A model generated the notes under the pieces. It did not search any database, had not been told where the DNA came from, and was given only the letters and a program-made list of their open reading frames with translations. A stretch of 64,000 nt of DNA from an uncultured Agathobacter sp. GTDB taxonomy: Bacteria > Bacillota > Clostridia > Lachnospirales > Lachnospiraceae. The translations under genes and the position numbers were made by a program. Below are positions 30,333 through 39,616 of the stretch, in pieces (positions within the stretch are counted from its first letter, which is position 1; every line of letters starts with the position of its first letter). The stretch lies in the NCBI GenBank assembly GCA_934316545.1, contig CAKRDT010000007.1, forward strand, positions 1-64,000, read 5' to 3'.

Positions 30333-31679
30333 GTGAGAAGTATGAAATATCTGAGAAATTGTAGAGGGAAAAAATGTGCAGCAGGTTTGTTGGCTGCCTG
30401 TTTATTGGTTGGAAGCAGCGTTGCAATTCCGGCACCGGTGCAGGCTGCCGTGAATTGGACTCAGCTTGCAGAGGATGATCAGTTATATCCGGGAGCAAAA
30501 TATACGGAAGATGATGCAAGATATGTATACATTTTGCCGAAGAATGCGACAACAAAGAAGGGATGTACCGTGGTTGCATATTTCGGTGGCTCGCAGAGCG
30601 TAAAGCTGCCGAAAAAAATCGGTTCTTATAAGATTACCAATTTTGGAACAGGATTTTCGACTTTGACAAATATTCAGACAATCACGATGCCGTCCGGCTA
30701 TACTACCATTGAGTCGAAAGCATTTAACGGATTGGGGCAGTTGTATCGCATTTCTATTCCTGCCAGTGTGAAAAGCATTGCGGATGATGCGTTTGCTGCC
30801 TGCGATCTCAGCAGACTTACGATTGTAGCACCTTATGGCTCGGAAGCGGAGCATTACGCTTTCTTACATGGCATCCATTATACAAATACGACTTCGGTGC
30901 AGGTTCAGCCGAATGGTACTTCGATGTACATAGGAGAAAAGAAAACGATCGCGGTACTGAATACAAATAAGGATGCAACCTGGAAGAGCTCGAACAAATC
31001 GGTTGCAACGGTAAACTCGGATGGTGTTGTTACGGCAAAGAAAGCCGGCAGCACAAAGATTTCTGCCACCGTTGGAGGCAAGACGTATACATATACATTT
31101 AAAGTAGCTGCCAGAACGCAGGATAATGTGCTGAAAACGGTATGGAACAATTATGTGACACCTTACATGAGCGATTATGAGAAAGCGGTCGCGGCAGAAC
31201 AGTGGGTATCAACACATATTGAAACAAGTGGAACATCGGCGTCGGTCAAGACGGCTCTTGAAAAGGGAAACGTTAATTATACCGGTCGCGCCAATACCTA
31301 TAAAAAAATTCTTGAGCATTACGGCTTAAAGGTCAGTGTGGTCAAAGGCAGCAAGAATGTGGAAAATTCCGTTGTGATCGCAGGCAAAACCTATAAGGTT
31401 TCTGCTTTAACAAAGGTTCCTTCTTCTGATAAGAGTTATACGACCACAACCCTTGGAGGCGTTGCTATAAACAAGAGTACGATGAATCTGTCGGTAGGAG
31501 GAACCGATACATTTAAGGCTCTTGGAACAAAACAAAAGATTACCTATAGCAGCAACAATAAAAAAGTTGCTACGGTAACCTCTGGTGGTAAAGTGACGGC
31601 AAAGGGTGCCGGCACCGCTACCGTAACTATGAAAATGGGCGCAAAGACTTACAAATTAAGAGTCCGCGTCACCAAATGA
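30333..31679 (+). CDS. Secreted leucine-rich-repeat and Ig-like (BIG2) protein
   Basis: 448 residues from a GTG codon preceded by GGGAGG at an eight-base spacing; an ATG three codons later is too far from the site. A signal peptide ends near PVQA (about residue 36). Next comes a short BspA-type leucine-rich repeat segment (IQTITMPSGYTTIESKAFNG, LYRISIPASVKSIADDAF). A BIG2 domain follows (ATWKSSNKSVATVNSDG), then a middle region with faint resemblance to transglutaminase-like folds but no visible catalytic Cys, and a second BIG2 domain (TYSSNNKKVATVTSGG). It is probably an exported adhesive or polymer-binding protein. There is no sorting signal. Confidence 0.82.
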   Translation: MRSMKYLRNCRGKKCAAGLLAACLLVGSSVAIPAPVQAAVNWTQLAEDDQLYPGAKYTEDDARYVYILPKNATTKKGCTVVAYFGGSQSVKLPKKIGSYKITNFGTGFSTLTNIQTITMPSGYTTIESKAFNGLGQLYRISIPASVKSIADDAFAACDLSRLTIVAPYGSEAEHYAFLHGIHYTNTTSVQVQPNGTSMYIGEKKTIAVLNTNKDATWKSSNKSVATVNSDGVVTAKKAGSTKISATVGGKTYTYTFKVAARTQDNVLKTVWNNYVTPYMSDYEKAVAAEQWVSTHIETSGTSASVKTALEKGNVNYTGRANTYKKILEHYGLKVSVVKGSKNVENSVVIAGKTYKVSALTKVPSSDKSYTTTTLGGVAINKSTMNLSVGGTDTFKALGTKQKITYSSNNKKVATVTSGGKVTAKGAGTATVTMKMGAKTYKLRVRVTK

Positions 31680-31695
31680 AAGGAGAATTTATTCC

Positions 31696-32598
31696 ATGAA
31701 CAAATTAACCAAAAGAATTTTAAGCGTGTTTTTAGCAGTTGCTATGATCGTGACAATCCTTCCTCAGGTAGCAACGACACAGGCTGCAACAACTACTAAA
31801 AAGTTAACACTTTATGTTGGCGAGAAAGTCGAGGTATATGTAACCTGTAAGTCATTATCAAGCGTATCATCTTCGAAAAAGGCGGTAGCAAAGACTAGCA
31901 AGAGTGGTAAAAAAGTTACAATCGCTGCGAAGAAAGCGGGATCTGCCAATGTGACCATTACAGGTAAGGACTGGTATAATAAAACACAGAAGCTTGTCTA
32001 TAAAATTACAGTAAAGAAACCTACATTTTCATGTAACGTGCAACCGTTGAATAACGGATATGTATTAGTAACTGCAAAGAATACAACAGGAGCAATGTTT
32101 GATAAAGCAACGTTGTCATATACGTTGAAGGATACATCCGGAGAGGTTGTAAAAAAGGATTCAACAAGCATTTACAAATTGTTTGCAGGAAAAGTACATT
32201 ACGAGAAGATTTATGTCGGTACCAATTATGAAATCGATTGTGATGCATCATCCGCATCGGTTTCCGGAGTTGGAAGATATTATCCGGATAAGACATATAA
32301 GAACATTGCGAGTAGCGCGGTTGAATATAAGGAGTTAAACGTAGAAGAAACAGACAGCCAGATCAAGTTTGATCTGAAATTAAAGAATACTTTGAATAAA
32401 GAAGTTACTTTAAAGTATTACGTTATTGCTTATGATGCCAACGACAACATCATCGATGTACCTTGTAGCGGAACAAGAACATTAAGCAAGAAAGAAGTGA
32501 ATACCGCTTCTTATAATTATGTAAGTACCAGTCAGTATACACAGGCAAATTATGATCATTATAAGATTGTAGTTCAGGGATGTTACGAGACAAAATAG
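31696..32598 (+). CDS. Secreted Ig-like domain protein
   Basis: 300 residues. A signal peptide (KRILSVFLAVAMIVTILPQ, cleavage near TQA at about 31) is followed by a BIG2-like domain of about 80 residues (LTLYVGEKVEVYVTCK, SSSKKAVAKTSKSGKKVTI). The rest is beta-rich with a duplicated pattern (VLVTAKNTTGAMFDKATLSYTL, IKFDLKLKNTLNKEVTLKYY), resembling FxLYD-type domains. AAAGGAG precedes the ATG. It is 16 bases after the LRR/BIG2 gene and co-transcribed with it. There is no wall anchor, and the partner or ligand is unknown. Confidence 0.8.
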   Translation: MNKLTKRILSVFLAVAMIVTILPQVATTQAATTTKKLTLYVGEKVEVYVTCKSLSSVSSSKKAVAKTSKSGKKVTIAAKKAGSANVTITGKDWYNKTQKLVYKITVKKPTFSCNVQPLNNGYVLVTAKNTTGAMFDKATLSYTLKDTSGEVVKKDSTSIYKLFAGKVHYEKIYVGTNYEIDCDASSASVSGVGRYYPDKTYKNIASSAVEYKELNVEETDSQIKFDLKLKNTLNKEVTLKYYVIAYDANDNIIDVPCSGTRTLSKKEVNTASYNYVSTSQYTQANYDHYKIVVQGCYETK

Positions 32599-32646
32599 AA
32601 TATGAATAAACGATTTTCTGGTTAAACAGGTTAATCATGAATTTTG

Positions 32647-32686
32647 AGAAGCAGATTCAGTATAAGATGGGATCTGCTTCTTTTTG
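32647..32686 (+). terminator. Rho-independent terminator
   Basis: agaagcagat (32647-32656) pairs perfectly with atctgcttct (32672-32681), followed by T residues. Confidence 0.85.
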
Positions 32687-32809
32687 TGCGCATTCTATGA
32701 ACGAAATCTTAAGAGATTCTAATTTTTAGTGCAAAAACTTTCCAAATAAATCAAGTTGTGATAAAATGTCTTACGATATCATTATGAAAATATAGGAGGA
32801 CATTGTTCG

Positions 32810-34534
32810 ATGGATTATAAGCAGGCATATGAGAAGTGGTGTAACGACCCATATTTTGATGAGGCAACCAGAGAAGAGCTGAAGGCTTTGGCGGGAGACG
32901 AGAAAGAAATAGAGGATCGTTTCTATCGTACACTTGAGTTTGGTACAGCCGGACTTCGCGGCGTCATCGGTGCCGGAACGAATCGTATGAATGTGTATAC
33001 CGTTCGTCAGGCTACACAGGGACTGGCAAATTATATTCTTTCACAGAATGGACAGAATAAAGGCGTAGCAATCGCGCATGATTCCAGACTGATGGCTGAC
33101 GAGTTTACGGATGCAGCAGCATTATGCCTTGCAGCAAACGGAATTAAAGCTTATGTATTCAAGAGCCTTCGTCCGGTTCCGGAACTGTCGTTTGCGGTAC
33201 GTGAACTTGGATGCATTGCAGGTATTGTTATTACTGCGAGTCATAATCCGAGAGAATACAATGGATATAAAGTATATTGGGAGGATGGCGCACAGGTAAC
33301 GCCTCCACACGATACCAATATTATGGATGAAGTTGCAAAAGTGACTTCCTTTGATATGGTTAAGACCATGGATAAAGACGAGGCAATGAAAGCGGGTCTG
33401 TATGAAATTATCTCAGATGATATTGATGAGAAATATTTTGCCGAGCTTCGTAATCTGTCCATTCATCCGGAGATCATCAAGCAGATGGCAAAGGATATCA
33501 CCATCGTTTATACGCCGCTTCACGGAACAGGACTCGGTCCGGTCAAGAGAGTATTAAAGGATCTTGGCTTTGAAAAGGTATTTATCGAGCCGCAGCAGGC
33601 CGTTGCAGACGGACATTTCCCGACAGCACCTTACCCGAACCCGGAGAATCCGGATGCATGGGAGCTGGCGCTTAAGCTTGCAAAGGAAAAGGATGCGGAT
33701 CTCGTACTTGCGACCGATCCGGATGCAGACCGTCTTGGTGTGTACTGCAAGGATACAAAGAGTGGCGAATATGTAACATTTACCGGTAATATGTCAGCCA
33801 TGCTGATCGCAGAATATATCTTAGGACAGAAGACTGCAAATGGTACGATGCCGAAGAACCCGGTACTGGTAGAGTCTATCGTATCAACCGATATGGCAAA
33901 AGCGATTGCTGCCGCATACAATGTAGAACTTGTTGAGGTGCTGACCGGATTTAAGTATATCGGAGAGCAGATGCTCAAAATGGAGAAAAGCGGAGAGAAG
34001 AATTATGTATTCGGTTTCGAGGAGAGCTATGGATGCCTTCCTGGAACTTATGCAAGAGATAAGGATGCTCCTGCTGCTGTGTGCATGTTATGCGAGGTCG
34101 CCGCTTACTTAAAGTCCCAGGGTAAAACCTTGTGGGATGGTATGATCGAGATGTACGAGAAGTATGGTTATTATCGTGAAGGCATTGCTACCATGACGCT
34201 GAAGGGAATTGACGGTGCCGCTCAGATTCAGGAGATTATGAACCGTGCAAGAAATGCTGCACCGGAAAAGATTGGCAGCTTTGATGTACTTGCTGTACGT
34301 GATTATAAGGCTGATACGAGAAAAGATATGAAAACCGGAGAAGTGACCGCTACAGGACTTCCAAGTTCCAACGTATTGTATTATGAACTTTCTGATCATG
34401 CATGGTGCTGCGTACGTCCATCCGGTACTGAGCCAAAGATTAAGTTCTACGTTGGTGTAAACGGTACATCGCTTGAGGGTGCAGACGCAGAACTTGAAGA
34501 GTTAAAGGCGCAGGTGCTTAAGACATTCGAATAA
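32810..34534 (+). CDS. Phosphoglucomutase/phosphomannomutase (PgcA-like)
   Basis: 574 residues, the usual length of bacterial alpha-D-phosphohexomutases of the PgcA type. It has GTAGLRGVIGAGTNRMN, the phosphoserine loop TASHNPREYNGYK, the metal loop DPDADRLGVY, the sugar-specificity loop GFEESYG and the C-terminal RPSGTEPKIK. It interconverts glucose-6-phosphate and glucose-1-phosphate, feeding UDP-glucose for wall and glycolipid polymers. AGGAGG lies about ten bases upstream of the ATG. Its own terminator-preceded position suggests a separate promoter, but only a weak candidate (tttcca-17-taaaat) is visible. Confidence 0.93.
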   Translation: MDYKQAYEKWCNDPYFDEATREELKALAGDEKEIEDRFYRTLEFGTAGLRGVIGAGTNRMNVYTVRQATQGLANYILSQNGQNKGVAIAHDSRLMADEFTDAAALCLAANGIKAYVFKSLRPVPELSFAVRELGCIAGIVITASHNPREYNGYKVYWEDGAQVTPPHDTNIMDEVAKVTSFDMVKTMDKDEAMKAGLYEIISDDIDEKYFAELRNLSIHPEIIKQMAKDITIVYTPLHGTGLGPVKRVLKDLGFEKVFIEPQQAVADGHFPTAPYPNPENPDAWELALKLAKEKDADLVLATDPDADRLGVYCKDTKSGEYVTFTGNMSAMLIAEYILGQKTANGTMPKNPVLVESIVSTDMAKAIAAAYNVELVEVLTGFKYIGEQMLKMEKSGEKNYVFGFEESYGCLPGTYARDKDAPAAVCMLCEVAAYLKSQGKTLWDGMIEMYEKYGYYREGIATMTLKGIDGAAQIQEIMNRARNAAPEKIGSFDVLAVRDYKADTRKDMKTGEVTATGLPSSNVLYYELSDHAWCCVRPSGTEPKIKFYVGVNGTSLEGADAELEELKAQVLKTFE

Positions 34535-34547
34535 ATGGTATAGATCA

Positions 34548-34766
34548 ATGATGAAGATATACATATGTCCACAGTGTGGATGGCTTCGAATGGTGAGCAG
34601 ACGAAAAGATGTGGAGTGCCACCAATGTGGCAATTCCGAGATGAGACTGACGAATCTTGACCTGGAAAAGTATTCGTCCATGTCCGAGGATGAGCGTGCC
34701 GGTTATGCGGATGCATGGCTCTATATACACAACAAACATAGTGTCAGGGTTTCCGAAAAATCATGA
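34548..34766 (+). CDS. Small zinc-ribbon protein
   Basis: 72 residues. Two Cys pairs, CPQCG near the N-terminus and CHQCG some 18 residues on, make a complete zinc ribbon. The remaining 40 residues are acidic and helical (LDLEKYSSMSEDERAGYADAW). The gene lies between phosphoglucomutase (13 bases away) and an LCP ligase (25 bases away), so it is in an operon. Two adjacent ATG codons could serve as start, and neither has a strong ribosome-binding site, which suggests coupling to the upstream gene. Function unknown. Confidence 0.7.
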   Translation: MMKIYICPQCGWLRMVSRRKDVECHQCGNSEMRLTNLDLEKYSSMSEDERAGYADAWLYIHNKHSVRVSEKS

Positions 34767-34791
34767 CATTCAAACAAAAGGATTTAAAAAT

Positions 34792-35964
34792 ATGGCAAAT
34801 AGTAAAAATAGCAGAAAAAGAAGAAAGAAGAAAAAAAGCAGAAAGCTGTTGTTATTCGTTTTTGAGATTCTGCTTCTGGCAATCCTGCTTCTGGCAGCAT
34901 ATTTTGTCAGCATGATGAATCGTATCAAGTACGAGGATCTGGATGTGTCGGAGGCCGGCATTAACAGTGATCTGGATGAAAATACGATTCTTTCTTTGGA
35001 GGGATATACGAATATTGCTTTGTTTGGATTGGATAACCGTAGTTCAAACAATTATGATACCGGTAATTCCGATGTTATTATGATCGCAAGCATCAATAAT
35101 AAGACCAAGGACATTAAGCTTGTATCCCTTTATAGGGACACCTATCTGAGTATCGGAAACGGATCTTATCATAAGTCGAATGCTGCATATGCACATGGTG
35201 GCGCGAAACAGGCGGTACAGATGCTGAATTCCAATCTGGATCTGGATATCAAAGACTATGCCTGTGTGGACTGGGCTGCGATGGTTGAGGTTATTGATGA
35301 TCTGGGCGGACTTGATCTGGAGATCACGGAAGGTGAGATGAACCAGATTAATAAGTACAAGAAAGATGTTGATCTCGTAACCGGTAAAGCTACGCCGAAT
35401 GTGACACAGTATGGTCTGGTACACCTTGACGGAACGCAGGCAACGACTTATGCGCGAATCCGTAAGCTTGCCGGAGATGACTTTAAGCGTGCGTCCAGAC
35501 AGCGAATCGTATTACAGGCAATCATGGAGAAAGCCAAAAAGGCGGATTTCGCAACACTTACCAATATCTGTAATTCTGTCATTGATGATGTGTCCACAAG
35601 CTTATCCATCACGCAGATCCTCTCGCTGGCGAAGGATGTTGGTTCCTACAATATTGCAAGTACGACAGGATTTCCGTTTGAACTTACAACGAAGAATCTT
35701 TCGGGAAGCGGAGATACGGTTATACCGGCAGATCTTGCAACGAATGTGAAGGAGCTGCATGAGTATATGTTTGAGGATGCGACGTATGTACCTTCTTCGA
35801 CGGTTCAGACGATCAGTGATGCAATCGTTTACAAGACCGGAATCACGAAGGATTCTGCACTGATTAATACTTCCGATTATAATGAGACGGCCGGCGCGAC
35901 CGGAACAGACGGAATCAAAAAGGGTGCGGATACCAATACAAATACAGATACTGTAACAAATTAA
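34792..35964 (+). CDS. LytR-CpsA-Psr (LCP) family glycopolymer ligase
   Basis: 390 residues in the usual LCP layout: a Lys/Arg-rich cytoplasmic start, one membrane helix (about 20-42) and the extracytoplasmic ligase domain. Motifs are ALFGLDNRSSNN, DVIMIASINNKTKDIKLVSLYRDTYL, WAAMVEVIDDLGGLDLEI and YARIRKLAGDDFKRASRQR, the arginine-rich substrate-phosphate site. The C-terminal tail is Thr/Asn/Gly-rich. The start at 34792 follows AAAGGA and is preferred over upstream in-frame ATG codons that lie within the zinc-ribbon gene. This is the second LCP protein in the window, without the extra domain of the first. Confidence 0.93.
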   Translation: MANSKNSRKRRKKKKSRKLLLFVFEILLLAILLLAAYFVSMMNRIKYEDLDVSEAGINSDLDENTILSLEGYTNIALFGLDNRSSNNYDTGNSDVIMIASINNKTKDIKLVSLYRDTYLSIGNGSYHKSNAAYAHGGAKQAVQMLNSNLDLDIKDYACVDWAAMVEVIDDLGGLDLEITEGEMNQINKYKKDVDLVTGKATPNVTQYGLVHLDGTQATTYARIRKLAGDDFKRASRQRIVLQAIMEKAKKADFATLTNICNSVIDDVSTSLSITQILSLAKDVGSYNIASTTGFPFELTTKNLSGSGDTVIPADLATNVKELHEYMFEDATYVPSSTVQTISDAIVYKTGITKDSALINTSDYNETAGATGTDGIKKGADTNTNTDTVTN

Positions 35965-35982
35965 AGCAAGAAATTACAAAAT

Positions 35983-36015
35983 ATAGTAGACCAATCGTTC
36001 TGATTGGTCTATTAT
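35983..36015 (+). terminator. Hairpin terminator after the second LCP gene
   Basis: tagaccaat (35987-35995) pairs with attggtcta (36003-36011). The stem extends four more pairs outwards. The T tract is mixed with A. Confidence 0.6.
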
Positions 36016-36102
36016 CATATAGTGTGGATTGATTCCAACCTGTGATGTATGACGAAAGGGAAAGCGGAAGGAATAAAGAATAGAGAGTAAGAGGGAAAAA
36101 TT

Positions 36103-37938
36103 ATGTGTGGAATTGTAGGTTATGTAGGGAAAGAACAGGCTGCACCGATTTTGCTGGACGGATTATCCAAGCTTGAATATCGCGGATATGATTCGGCCGG
36201 CATGGCGGTATATGATGGTGAAAAAATTGTGGTCAATAAGGCAACCGGCCGCCTGAAAGTGTTGAGTGAGATGACCCATGACGGTGTGAATATGCCGGGA
36301 CATATCGGAATCGGTCACACCCGTTGGGCAACGCACGGAGAACCGACGGAGGCAAATGCGCACCCGCATTTTAATACCGATCAGACCATCGCAGTGGTAC
36401 ATAATGGTATCATAGAGAATTATTTGAAGCTGCGTAAGCTGTTGATGGATCGCGGATACCAGTTCCGTTCGGAGACGGATACGGAGGTTGTCGCACATTT
36501 GCTTGATTATTACTATAACAAATATGATAAGGATCCGCTGACTGCTTTGGTGAAAGTCATCCATCGCGTAGAAGGATCCTATGCGCTGGGCATTATTTTT
36601 GCGGATTATCCGGGCGTGGTTTACTCGGTACGCAAAGACAGTCCGCTGATCGTTGGGAAAGCGGACGGCGGCAATCTGATTGCGTCGGATGTACCGGCAG
36701 TCCTGAAATATACAAGAGATGTATACTTTATTGAAAATGGCGAGATTGCCCGTCTGACGGAAAATAGTATTGAATTCTTCAATGTGGACGGCGAGGCCAT
36801 TGAAAAACAGTCGAAACATATTGACTGGGATATTAATGCCGCCGAAAAAAACGGATACGAGCATTTTATGCTCAAGGAAATCTATGAGCAGCCGAAGGCG
36901 GTCAAAGATACCATCAGCCCTCGAATCAAGGACAATCAGATTGTAATCGAGGAACTTGGTATGACGGATGATGAAATCCGTGCGGTTAAGAAGATCCATA
37001 TAGTAGCCTGTGGTTCTGCTTATCATACCGGTGTGACAGCAAAATATGTGTTCGAGGGACTTGCCAGAATTCCGGTAGAAGTTGATCTTGCGTCCGAATT
37101 CCGCTATCGCAACCCAATTCTTGCAGAGGGCGAGATGGTGATCATTGTCAGTCAGTCCGGTGAGACAGCGGATTCGCTCGCTGCGCTGCGCCTCGCAAAG
37201 GAGCATGGGGTGCGTACACTTGGTATTGTCAATGTGGTCGGAAGTTCGATTGCCCGTGAGGCGGATAACGTGATGTATACATGGGCAGGGCCGGAGATTG
37301 CAGTGGCAACGACCAAGGCATACAGTTGTCAGCTGGTTGCGCACTATCTTCTTGCTTTAAAATTTGCAGAGGCAAGAGGAACGATTGACGGTGAGCAGCT
37401 TGCAGCGTATTTGCATGAAGTAGAAATGCTTCCGAATCAGATTGAAAGTCTGCTCGGAAACCGTGAGCGTATCCAGAAATTTGCAAACCGTTATGTCGCT
37501 GCGAAGGATGTATTCTTTATCGGCAGAGGCATTGATTATGCAATTTCTCTGGAAGGCTCCTTAAAGCTAAAAGAGATTTCTTATATTCACTCGGAGGCAT
37601 ATGCGGCCGGTGAGTTAAAGCATGGAACCATCTCGCTGATTGAAGATGGAACGCTTGTGACCGCCGTGGTTACGCAGGAAGCATTGTACAAGAAGACGAT
37701 CAGCAATATTGTCGAAGTAAAGACCAGAGGTGCGTATGTGCTTGCTGTTACCAATGAGGATAATCTGGATATCGAGAGGACTGCTGACAGTGTGATCTAT
37801 ATTCCTAAGACAAATTCCTACTTTACCAATTCACTGGCGATCATTCCGCTTCAGCTGTTCGGATATTATGTTTCGGTTGGCAAAGGCCTTGATGTGGATA
37901 AGCCAAGAAATCTTGCAAAATCGGTTACGGTAGAATAA
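36103..37938 (+). CDS. glmS: Glutamine--fructose-6-phosphate aminotransferase (isomerizing)
   Basis: Makes glucosamine-6-phosphate from fructose-6-phosphate and glutamine, the first step to UDP-GlcNAc. The 611-residue protein starts MCGIVGYVG, where Cys2 becomes the N-terminal nucleophile of the glutaminase domain, followed by RGYDSAG, GHTRWATHG and NGIIEN. Two SIS domains follow, with CGSAYHTG, SQSGETADS and the C-terminal KPRNLAKSVTVE. The 138-base upstream region holds a terminator and purine-rich sequence but no recognisable glmS ribozyme core. AGAGGGA precedes the ATG. Confidence 0.98.
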   Translation: MCGIVGYVGKEQAAPILLDGLSKLEYRGYDSAGMAVYDGEKIVVNKATGRLKVLSEMTHDGVNMPGHIGIGHTRWATHGEPTEANAHPHFNTDQTIAVVHNGIIENYLKLRKLLMDRGYQFRSETDTEVVAHLLDYYYNKYDKDPLTALVKVIHRVEGSYALGIIFADYPGVVYSVRKDSPLIVGKADGGNLIASDVPAVLKYTRDVYFIENGEIARLTENSIEFFNVDGEAIEKQSKHIDWDINAAEKNGYEHFMLKEIYEQPKAVKDTISPRIKDNQIVIEELGMTDDEIRAVKKIHIVACGSAYHTGVTAKYVFEGLARIPVEVDLASEFRYRNPILAEGEMVIIVSQSGETADSLAALRLAKEHGVRTLGIVNVVGSSIAREADNVMYTWAGPEIAVATTKAYSCQLVAHYLLALKFAEARGTIDGEQLAAYLHEVEMLPNQIESLLGNRERIQKFANRYVAAKDVFFIGRGIDYAISLEGSLKLKEISYIHSEAYAAGELKHGTISLIEDGTLVTAVVTQEALYKKTISNIVEVKTRGAYVLAVTNEDNLDIERTADSVIYIPKTNSYFTNSLAIIPLQLFGYYVSVGKGLDVDKPRNLAKSVTVE

Positions 37939-38045
37939 AAGTGGCGGAAAGGTAATTTATAACAGATTTTACATGAGTTTGTCACAATTTGAACACAGAT
38001 AGCGGATAGAATTCTCCTTAGAAAACAAGAAAGGAGTTCTTCATT

Positions 38046-39548
38046 ATGGATAACAACTATTTCAATAATAACACAGATCAGACAACCAACAACACACAGC
38101 AGGCACAGACCGGTGCTCAGCAGAGTGCATACAACGGTCAGCAGGAGACAGGTTACAATGCATATGGCAGCCAGCAGCAGACCTCTTATCATGCATATGG
38201 AAGTCAGCAGACCAACGCATACAGCGGTCAGCAGAATGCCTACAATGCATATGGAAATGCACAGCAGTCATACAATCCGTACCAGCAGCCTGTCGGTGGA
38301 GGAAAGAAGCCAAAGAAAGCAAAGATGAAGCGTGGCGGATTCGGTGCAACACTTGGCAAGTGCGCAGCAATCGCCCTGGTATTCGGGCTTGTTGCCGGCG
38401 GTACATTTACCGGAGTCAATTATGCAGGCAATAAGGTTCTTGGAATTCAGCAGGAGAGTGCGGGTGAATTGAAATCCGGTTCCTCCGATGCTTCCAATAA
38501 GGTTTCGCAGGCATCTTCCACAGGAAGTGCGCAGGATCTGTCCGATGTATCAGCGATCGCCAAGGAGGCGATGCCGAGTATCGTAGCAATCACAAATACC
38601 GGTACGGTTTCCTACCAGACCTTCTGGGGCACGCAGCAGCAGGAAAGCCAGAGCGCAGGATCCGGAATTATCATCAAGCAGGACGACAAATATTTATATA
38701 TCGCAACCAACAATCACGTTGTAGCGGATGCGGATTCTTTAACCGTCCAGTTCTGTGATAACGAGACCGTAAGCTGCGAAGTAAAAGGCACGGATGCTGC
38801 AGATGATCTCGCAGTCGTTAAGGTTGCATTATCCAGCATCAAGGACGACACCTTAAAGCAGATTAAGGTTGCAAATGTAAATGATTCGGAGGATCTTCAG
38901 GTTGGCCAGGGCGTGATCGCAATCGGTAATGCATTGGGATATGGACAGTCTGTTACCAATGGTATCATCAGCGCATTAGGCAGAAGCGTCAGTGTTCAGG
39001 ATGAAACAAATGGTCAGACAGTTACGAACAATAATATGATCCAGACCAATGCGGCAATCAACCCTGGTAACAGTGGTGGCGCATTATTGAATGCGCAGGG
39101 TGAAGTCATTGGTATCAACTCCGCCAAGTACTCGGATACCAGTGTTGAGGGATTTGGATATGCGATTCCTATGTCCGATGCGATGCCGATCATCAATCAG
39201 CTGATCGAGCGGGAAAAGGTTGACCAGTCCCAGCAGGCATTCTTAGGCATTCAGGGACAGGATATTTCTTCCGATGTAGCACAGGCTTACAATATGCCGG
39301 AAGGCGTCTATGTCTACCAGGTAGTATCCGGATCGGCTGCGGAAAACGCAGGCATCCGTCAGGGTGATATCATTACCTCCTTTGACGGTCAGGCAGTATC
39401 GACCATGAAGCAGCTGAAGGAGCTTATGACTTACTATAAATCCGGTCAGAAAGTTAAGGTTACATTTGAACGATTAGGAAACGGTTACGAGGAACAGACG
39501 GTGGAAGTTAAACTTTTATCCCAGTCCGGAGTTACCAGCAATAAATAG
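38046..39548 (+). CDS. HtrA/DegP-like membrane-anchored serine protease with PDZ domain
   Basis: 500 residues. The cytoplasmic N-terminus (about 1-92) is a low-complexity Gln/Asn/Tyr region with recurring YNAYGSQQ-like units. One membrane helix (about 102-125) leads outside to a trypsin-like domain with His224 (NNHVV), Asp254 (DDLAVVK) and Ser343 (NPGNSGGALL). A PDZ domain covers about 400-490 (AFLGIQGQDIS, GVYVYQVVSGSAAENAGIRQGD). HtrA proteases degrade misfolded exported proteins under stress. AAAGGAG precedes the ATG. It stands alone after glmS with about 107 bases between. No CssRS-type regulator is adjacent. Confidence 0.93.
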   Translation: MDNNYFNNNTDQTTNNTQQAQTGAQQSAYNGQQETGYNAYGSQQQTSYHAYGSQQTNAYSGQQNAYNAYGNAQQSYNPYQQPVGGGKKPKKAKMKRGGFGATLGKCAAIALVFGLVAGGTFTGVNYAGNKVLGIQQESAGELKSGSSDASNKVSQASSTGSAQDLSDVSAIAKEAMPSIVAITNTGTVSYQTFWGTQQQESQSAGSGIIIKQDDKYLYIATNNHVVADADSLTVQFCDNETVSCEVKGTDAADDLAVVKVALSSIKDDTLKQIKVANVNDSEDLQVGQGVIAIGNALGYGQSVTNGIISALGRSVSVQDETNGQTVTNNNMIQTNAAINPGNSGGALLNAQGEVIGINSAKYSDTSVEGFGYAIPMSDAMPIINQLIEREKVDQSQQAFLGIQGQDISSDVAQAYNMPEGVYVYQVVSGSAAENAGIRQGDIITSFDGQAVSTMKQLKELMTYYKSGQKVKVTFERLGNGYEEQTVEVKLLSQSGVTSNK

Positions 39549-39574
39549 ACAAAATAATCAAAATGCGATATAAT
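39546..39574 (+). promoter_or_regulatory. Promoter of gtrA, overlapping the htrA stop codon
   Basis: tagaca (39546-39551) and tataat (39569-39574) are 17 bases apart. The -35 box starts at the stop codon of the protease gene. Confidence 0.6.
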
Positions 39575-39602
39575 AGATTGTCCTATAGGGGCAATCTATT
39601 TT
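39573..39602 (+). terminator. Terminator hairpin of htrA, overlapping the gtrA promoter
   Basis: atagattg-tcc (39573-39583) pairs with ggg-caatctat (39589-39599), followed by T residues. It overlaps the -10 box of the gtrA promoter by two bases. Confidence 0.6.
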
Positions 39603-39616
39603 CGCAGGAGACGATT

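Noticed and set aside
35965..36102. glmS ribozyme upstream of glmS
   Set aside because: The short leader holds a terminator hairpin and purine-rich sequence but not the agcgcc-type cleavage site and pseudoknot core of RF00234. An Infernal scan would settle it.
36163..37344. 393-codon minus-strand open frame opposite glmS
   Set aside because: It is fully antisense to a well-conserved gene, has no ribosome-binding site and no family resemblance.
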